Assembly (NCBI RefSeq): GCF_963082655.1
Contig: NC_081556.1
Location: forward strand, 151,132,501 to 151,196,500
Source of the DNA: Stomoxys calcitrans
Taxonomy: Eukaryota; Arthropoda; Insecta; Diptera; Muscidae
Direction of reading: 5' to 3'
DNA: 64,000 bases
The first letter of the stretch is position 1, and every line of letters begins with the position of its first letter. Both the position numbers and the translations under genes were made by a program. Below, in pieces: positions 12,101-21,100 of the stretch. The notes below the pieces were generated by a model. It searched no databases and had not been told where the DNA came from. It saw only the letters and a list, made by a program, of their open reading frames with translations.

Positions 12101-15100
12101 AAATAAACCTATTTTACAAATATTTTCTTCAAATATGTTTTATATACGTAATAGCTGACCCGTTTTCTAATCTCAAATACCTTTCATTTGAGCCACATAT
12201 TGACATGGTCGACAAATTTTTTCCGTTTTCTAATCTCAGTTAAACTCCTTATTGCAACAGCCAGCAAATATGTCCAGTTTGTGGTATTGACCCTAACAAC
12301 CATAAATATTTAGTTCCACTCTCTTTAAGACCCAAATTGTCTTGGTGAGCAAATACGTCCTATTTGGGGGTTGTTATGGTGGTGGGACGTCCGCTAGACA
12401 GTTGGCCCCTAATGTTGATATCATATTGATACGTGGTCTATTCCCAAATACCTTTAATTTGAGCCCCATATTTTCATAGTCGGCAAACATGACCGGCTTG
12501 GGGGGTGGTTTGGGGGATTGGCGGCCACTCAGTGAGTTGGCCTGGATCATATATATAGCGGATTCGTGTTCCACTTTAAAAACCCTCCTATTTGAGACTT
12601 ATATTGCAATAGTCAGAAAATAGTTACTATTTGGGTGGTGTTATGGGGGTGGGGTGGCCCCATAGACACTTTTCCCGAATATTGATATCAAATTCGTGAT
12701 TTACTCCCAAAGACCTTTCATTTTAGCCCCATATTGCTATGGTCCTAAATTTGTCCCCTTTGGGGGATGTCTTTGGTGAGAGGCGACCCCCAAAAACTTT
12801 GTTCATATTTGGATGTCAGATTCTAATTCTGCACTCAAATACCTTTTATTTAAGCCCCATATTGCCATGGTCAGTAAATAAGTCCTGTTTGGGGGGTGTT
12901 TTGGGGAAGGGGTGGACCCCCAGAAACGTGGTCCCACATTTGGATATCAGATTCGTATTCTACTCGCAAATACCTTTTATTTTAGCCCCATATTGCCATG
13001 GTCGGTAAATATGTCCGATTTAGGGGTGTTTTAGGGCTTGGGGTGGTCCCCCTAGCACTTGATCCGACAATTGGATATCAGATACGTTTTCTCATCCTAA
13101 ATACCTTTCATATTGTCGTGATTGGTCTAAATACATGTTAGGTAGGTTTTAGGATGGGGCAGCCCCCCTAGGTACCCCATCCGAAATTTGTATACCAAAT
13201 TTTTATTTTTAGGTACTATATGAGAGCACACAAAATTTCGCTTAAATCGCACCACCCATCTCCGAGATCTGGCGTTTATGAAAATTAGGGTAAGGGGGAG
13301 GGTCCGCCCCCCTTCAGATATCAAAAAATTTAGTACCCTATTTTCTCCACGGGGTCATTGTGCACCATCTGTGAAATTTCAAGAAAATCGGTTCAGCCAT
13401 TCCTGAGTCTATAAGGAACTCACAAAAATACAAACAAACAAACCTATAAACCAACACAAATTGATTTTTATATGGTTGCCCAAAAAGTAATTGCGGATTT
13501 TTCAAATAGTCGGCGTGGACAAATTTTTTCACAGCTTGTGACTCTGTAATTGCATTCTTTCATCTGTCAGTTATCAGCTGTTATTTTTAAAGGGTGATTT
13601 TTTTGAGGTTAGGATTTTCATGCATTAGTATTTGACAGATCACGTGGGATTTCAGACATGGTGTCAAAGAGAAAGATGCTCAGTATGCTTTGACATTTCA
13701 TCATGAATAGACTTACTAACGAGCAACGCTTGCAAATCGTTGAATTTTATTACCAAAATCAGTGTTTGAATGACTATGTAAATAAGCAAAATTGCCGCAT
13801 TTGGAGTGAAGAGCAACCAGAAGCCGTTCAAGAACTGCCCATGCATCCCGAAAAATGCACTGTTTGGTGTGGTTTGTACGCTGGTGGAATCATTGGACCG
13901 TATTTTTTCAAAGATGCTGTTGGACGCAACGTTACGGTGAATGAACACATTTCGAACCGAACACTGATTTTGGTAATAAAATTCAATGATTTGCAAGCGT
14001 TGCTCGTTAGTAAGTCTATTCATGATGAAATGTCAAAGCATACTGAGCATCTTTCTCTTTGGCACCATGTCTGAAATCCCACGTGATCTGTCAAATACTA
14101 ATGCATGAAAATCCTAACCTCAAAAAAATCACCCTTTAGCTTGCTTTAGAAAAAAAGTGTAAAAAAGTATATTTGATTAAAGTTCATTCTAAGTTTTATT
14201 AAAAATGCATTTACTTTCTTTAAAAAAATCCGCAATTACTATTTGGGCAACCCAATATATAAGAAGATTCTTCTTTTCTTTCTTCGTTATAACACTGTTT
14301 TTTTTTTGTTTATGTGTGGCATATCGTATCAAAAAGAACATCTTTTTAAATTTCAGCCCAATCGGATAAGAATTGCGCTCTCCACAAGCTTAAGAAGTCT
14401 TTTCCGAAGATCAGTTTCATATGGCAGCTATATCAGGTTATAAACCGATTTGAACCATATTTAGCACAATTATTGAAAGTGATACCAAAACACCACGTTC
14501 AGCCAAATCGAATGAGAATTGCACCCACTAAAAGCTCATGAAGTCAAGACCCACCGAACTACAACCGACCTACACTGATAAGAAGTATTTGCGCAAAATT
14601 TCAAGCTTTACTCCTTCGAAAGTAAGCGTGCTTTTGACAGACAGATGAACGGACATAACTAGTTCAACTTAAAATGTCATGACGATCAAGAATTTATATA
14701 CTTTATGGGATTTTAGACCAATATTTCGAGGTGTTATAAAAGAAATGACGAAATTAGTATGCCCCCATCCTATGGTGGAGGAAGTATTAAAAGGATCCGT
14801 ACATTGTAAGTAACCAATGTACGTTTATCGATAGCAATAATAATAAAATAAAAGTTTATCGATAGCAGTTTATCGTTCTTTCTTTTTCGAGATGACCTTT
14901 ATGATCGAATAATTTTTGCAATGGAAAGGAAAGACAGGGATCACAACACATCAACCACTGTGGGTAGCGTTTCGTCCTTGGTTAGGGGACTTATTCAACA
15001 GATTAGGTGTGGAAGCTTAAAGGGTCATCTTTACGAACCATTATGTGACCCTTGACGCGTCCGCACCTTTATGGTTGAATAAGTCCCCTAACCAAGAAAG

Positions 15101-18100
15101 ACTTTTGTGAGGTCATTACCTTAGGCCGATCAGCCATGCTAATTCTCTACTAAGTGGTGTCGCTCTACGGCAAATCGTTAGGATTCGGCAATAAAAAGGT
15201 GGTGCTATGTCATTGAGCTTAAACTTGTACGAACAACGATCACTGATATAAGAGAATTATCTCCGCTGTCCTTTAATGGAATGTTGATTGGTAGAGATAG
15301 TCGATGGGTAAATACCCAAAAGGTATTTACCCAAAGCTGGGTATTTATAATTTTGCAGATATCTTGGGTATACAAATATTTTCCAAACAATTTTTGATGA
15401 TTTCATATTCTTTGTATATAAACCTGATCTTCTGATATCATAAAATCGGATTTTAGTTATATATAACCGCTACATAGACCGATCTCCAGACTTAAAGTCT
15501 TGAGGAATAAATTGGTAATTTTTCCACCGAGTTCGATGAAATTTGGCACAGTGAGTTCTGGTAGACCCCTACCCATTTCTGTGAAGTGTGGTTCAGATAG
15601 GACTATATTTGGATATAGTAGCCCTCAGACCGACCGCTATGGAGTATTGATCTCATTCGATTTTGATGAAATTTGAAACAGTGAGTTTTGATATTCAACT
15701 AAAAGGTTAAGAATGATACCAAAACGCACTGTTTCAAATTTAATCAAAATCGGAAGAAAAATTCTCCTTTTATGAGTTCAATATCGGGAGATCGGTCTAT
15801 ATGGTAGCTATATCCAAATATGGTCCAATCTGGACGATATTCAACATAAAGGTTTAGAGGGGTACCAGAAGATTTTAAGCCTGGAGATCGATCTATATAG
15901 CGGCTATTTATAACTGAAATCCAATTTTATGAGATCAGAAGATCAGGTTTATATATAAAAAATACGAAATCATCAAAAATTTTTTGGAAAATATTGCCCA
16001 AAAAGTAATTGCCCTATCTGCTATGGGTTATAGATTGACAAGATCAAGTATACATTTATGCAGATCAATATTCTGATGTATTACAATCTACATATCCCAT
16101 TCTATGGCGGTGGATTGAAAAACAGTATCGAACTTCTCATAGTGATCGGGCTTTTCACATGTTTAATAAAATTAGACAAATAGATTTTCTGGTGCTCATC
16201 ACATACACGTGCCAATTTCTGCGTTATATGATAAAGTGACAAAAACATTAAAATATCGCAAGTAATTTTAAAGTTCACAAGCAAATAGGAACAAATATGT
16301 AAAAACTATAATAATTTTTTTTCTTGTAAATATATAAATTGCTTTCGACAGTTACTAAATTTTACTTTTTTTGTCACCATAAATTAACACCAAACAAATT
16401 AAATGTCAAATTATTTGAAACAACACTTTTTTCACTATGGACAAATAGAGTTTTTTTTTCAACTCCATCACCATGGAATGGGTATTAATGGATTGATACA
16501 ATCTCAGTATTCCGTTTGTTAAACTTCGAACAATGAGTTGTTGTGTAGTCATCAGCAATCGTGCCAAATATGCCCAAGTTGGCATATTTGGCATATTTCT
16601 ATATAGCCGTCATAAAAATCGCTCATCAGATTTTTGAGCTTATAAAAAGGGTCACCACAGACAAAATGTTATTTTACAAGACTACTAGTTGGCCCGGCAT
16701 TCTTCGCTACACCCTTAAGTGTTTGCGGCCCCCTTATGACTTGGTCCAAAATTGAAAATAATTTATATTTGTTTTTAACCTCCCCACACGTGAGGTCGAA
16801 TTGTACTCTACTCTTAAACACCTTTCATTTGACACACGTAATGTTCCAATTGGTAAACGTGTCCGTTTGGTGTGGAATACAAAATTTCACTTAAATCGGC
16901 ATGCCCATCTCCGAGACCTGGCGTTTTTGAAAATTGGGGCAGGGGGCAGTGTCCGCCCCCCCTCGCGAATATCACAACTCGGCACGGGATACCATGAGCA
17001 CCATACGGGCTGGATCTTTGAGCTCTGATCTGTGTGTTGTTCATCGTTATTACGAGAAGCTTTGCTGAGAGCTACCGGGCACGTCCATAGGTTGCCGAAA
17101 GTGGAATGCTCCATAGGGAGTAATAGTAATTGATGTCGCGGACAATCCGCGTTATCGAGTGGAGAGTCTCAGTGAGAGGCCGGGCGACAAGGACTCTCGC
17201 TGAAATACTGTGTGCCGTTATGACAAGGCGAGTTATGGGCGCCTTTAAATAACCAATGACTTTCACGTTCCCGCAGCGATGGTTCTAATGGGCCGGAACG
17301 AGCTTGCTTGAATCTTGACAAGGATCGCCACCTCCAAATGCAAATGTTCTTACAACAACAGCAACAAAGTAGAGATAAGTACACAATTTTTGATCGCAGT
17401 ATGAAATGCTCTAGAAACTTGAGAAGGAGGACATAGGAATTTAAGAATATGTTGTTGTTTGTCTACAACTTAAATATGGTGGGATACAGGGTTAGCGAGA
17501 TCTAAAAAAATCGCACTACAATGCAGCAATAGAAGATATCTCGAAACTTGGTGGTAAAAACTGGAGAAACGTCGTAGAGCAAGGCGCTGCAGGTTCTAAC
17601 GGTCTGTAATGGCCACCTTTGGGGAATACTACAATAGTTATAAATATAGATAAACTTCACATATGGTTTGTGTCATTACCCAAAAACAATTTTTCATAAT
17701 TTTAAGAAGAGCATTCGTCCGCGCGATGAATAAAACAAATTTCTCGAAGATTTCAATGCAATTTTTCTGGTGCATGAGTCGTGAAACACTCTTCTAGGAT
17801 ATTTTTTTTCTTCTAAGACCCATTAAGGTAAATATATATTCTTGATCGTCTCGACGTTCTGAAATTTTTTAGAGTTCCATATCGGTTCAGATTTGGATAT
17901 AGCTCCCATATAAACCGATCTCCCGATTTGATTTCTTGAGCCCTTACCAGTCGCAATTTTTGTCCGATTTGGCTGAAATTTTGCACAGTGTCCAAAAAAT
18001 ATATTAAGTACGATCTAAATAGGTAAAGAAACTGATGTAGCTCTCATGTAAATCGATCTCCCGATTTGACTTCTTGAGCCCCTGGAAGCCTCGATTTTTA

Positions 18101-21100
18101 TCGGATTTGGCTGAAATGTTGCACGTTGTGTTTCGCTATGACTTCCAACAACTGTGCCAAGTCTATAACCTGATATAGGTCCCATATAAACCGATCTCCC
18201 GATTTGACTTCTTGAGCTCTTACAAGCCGCAACTTTTGTTCGATTTAGCCTCCCATGTAAACCGATCTCCCGATTTGACTTCTTGAGCCCTTACAAGCCG
18301 CAACTTTTGTCCGATTTGCATGTGGTGTTCTGTTATGACTTTCAGAAGCTGTGTACTATCCAAATCGGTAAGGAACCTGATAAAGCTCCCATACAAACCG
18401 ATCTCCCGATTTGACTTCTTAAGCCTCAATTTTCATCCGATTTGGCTGAAATTTTGCACATAGCGTGTCAAGTCCGGTCTCATGTGGTGTTCTGTTATGA
18501 CTTTCAGAAGCTGTGTAACATCCAAATCGGTAAAGAACCTGATGTAGCTCCCTTATAAACCGAATCTTGAGGCCCTGGAAGCCTCATTTTTCATCCGATT
18601 TCGCTGAAATTTCGCATGTGGTACTGTGCTAAGTATGGGTCAAATCGGTCCATAACCTGATATAGCTCCCATATAAACCGATCTCCCGATATGTTTTCTT
18701 GAATCCTTACAAGCCGCTGTTTTTATACGATTTGGCTGAAATTTTGCATTTGTTATGATTTCCACAACTGTGCCAAGTACGGTCCAAATCGGCCTATAAC
18801 CAGATATTGCTCCCATATTTTAGCAGAATCCATGGTGTTGGATTCCCAAGATTCGGCCCGGCCGAACTAACCACGCTTTTACTTGTTACTACTGGAGCGG
18901 GTAGGACTTGTTTTAATTATGTTATTTGATGTTTTGTTTTGACTGGACAACTTCCTCAACACCAAATAGAATTTTCATTATGACGATTAAAACGAACATT
19001 TATTTAAAAATTTTTTTCGCAATTATTATGTTTTCGACGAAAAGTCTAATCCTGATGAGCTTCCAAGAGAATAGCGCATAACTCTTAAAGAATAATATTT
19101 AATGAATATTACAAAAAACTTATAGGGTTGCCTAAAAAGTAATTGCGGATTTTTTAAAAGAAAGTAAATGCATTTTTAATAAAACTTAGAATGAACTTTA
19201 ATCAAATATACTTTTTTTACACTTTTTTTCTAAAGCAAGCTAAAAGTAACAGCTGATAACTGACAGAAGAAAGAATGCAATTACAGAGTCACAAGCTGTG
19301 AAAAAATTTGTCAACGCCGACTATATGAAAAATCCGAAATTACTTTTTGGGCAACCCAATATTTTACTCGCCTAGACGAGTATTGCGTTACTCTTATAGA
19401 AGAATATTTTATAAATCTTCCAAAATAATCATTTATTACTCGTCCACACGATTTTTGTTCGATTCTAAAATCGTTCAAGACTCTTCCGACTTATAAAAAG
19501 ATTCGCGGAACACTCTTCCAAAAATTCATCTTGAGGACACAACGCTTTACGGCCTGAGAATTGTCAATGACTCATACACGAGCTCATCCGCGATCAAAAT
19601 TTTCTTCTAAAAGATTCGCGACAGATGACAATCGAAATGTTTGCAGGGTAATAACACATGTAGGTAGTTTAGATGATAAACATCTGTCATTATAATTCAG
19701 TATTCTATGGACGACAAAGTCTAAACAAACATTTTTCTCAATCGCTTCAATAATGTCGAATTTTATGCCTAAAAATTTTTTGCGGAAAAGTCTGATAAAC
19801 GTCATTCATTTAAAGAAAATGGCTGCTGAAATTTATCTATGCCGAAACAGAATGAGCGAGTTGAGCTGTGTTTTTGAGCATCGGGTTGCAATAACGCAAC
19901 TCTGCATACAAATCCCACAAAGCGGAAAAGTTAAAAAATTTCAACTTTGATGCTTGAAAGTGAGCGACATTCCGTGCTGCCACACGCGAAGTAGTGTTGT
20001 TAGTCGTCCTAGTAAAAAATTATTTCAATTTACGACTTAATTTTTCACATTGGTTTGCAATGTTGTATTTTTAAAACGCGACGATCCGAGCTCATTCTGT
20101 TTAGGCCTTTAAGGAACAGGGCCAAACTTCACACATATCAAGTTTTAAGCTCAATGATAAGGAACCTTTTTTTATAGCCGATTCCGAACACCTCCTTGGG
20201 AAGAGGTTTTCACATGGCATGGTACCTAACAAATATTGCCACCATTAGGAGGAGAAACCACAATTGAAATTTTTTCTGATTTTCTCGCGAGGATTCGAAA
20301 CCAGGTTTTTAGCGTCATATGCGGACATGCTAGCCTCTGTGCTACGATAGTCTAAAATATTGTCTTGGGATTAAATTTTATTAACATTTTGATTGAAATT
20401 TAAAAAACAATACTATTAAAATTTTGTCTGCAGAAAAAAATTATTGAAAATTTGTCCACAGAAAAGCCATTTTGAAAATTTTGTCTTTAAAAAAGACAAA
20501 AGTCTTTTTTTTTATAGAAAATTTCATTGAAATTTACTTGAATTTCCCTGAAATTTTGATCTTTTTTTATACCCCCCACGGTAGGATAGGAGGTATATTC
20601 ATTTAGTCATTCCGTCAACAACACATCGAAATATCAATTTCCGACCCTACAAAGTATATATATTCCCGATCGTCGTAAAATTCTAAGACGATTTAACGAT
20701 GCCCGCGTATCTGTCCGTCTATCCGTCCGGCTAATGGCATTAGACCGTATAAGGGTCTAATGCCCATAAAAACTTTATTTTTCATTCGATTCTGCTGAAA
20801 TTTGAAATTTGAGCTTCCCGACAACTACCCCAAATATGGTTCAAATCGGACTATATTTAGATTTTGCTACCATATAGACCGATCTCCCGATAAAGGGTCT
20901 GAAGACCATAAAAGATTTATTTATTAGCCGATTTGTCTGAAATTTGAAACAGTGAGTAGTTTTAGGCCACCCAACATAGGACCCAAATATAGTTCAGATC
21001 GGATCTCCCGATAAAGGGTTTGAAGACCATGAAAGATTTATTTATTACCCGATTTCGCTGAAATTTGCAACAGTGAGTTATTTTAAGCCTCCCGACATCT

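Noticed and set aside
19845..20102. 265-bp element with 13-bp inverted ends
   Set aside because: Ends are short, no target duplication is visible and a SINE starts right at the right end, so the boundary is unreliable.
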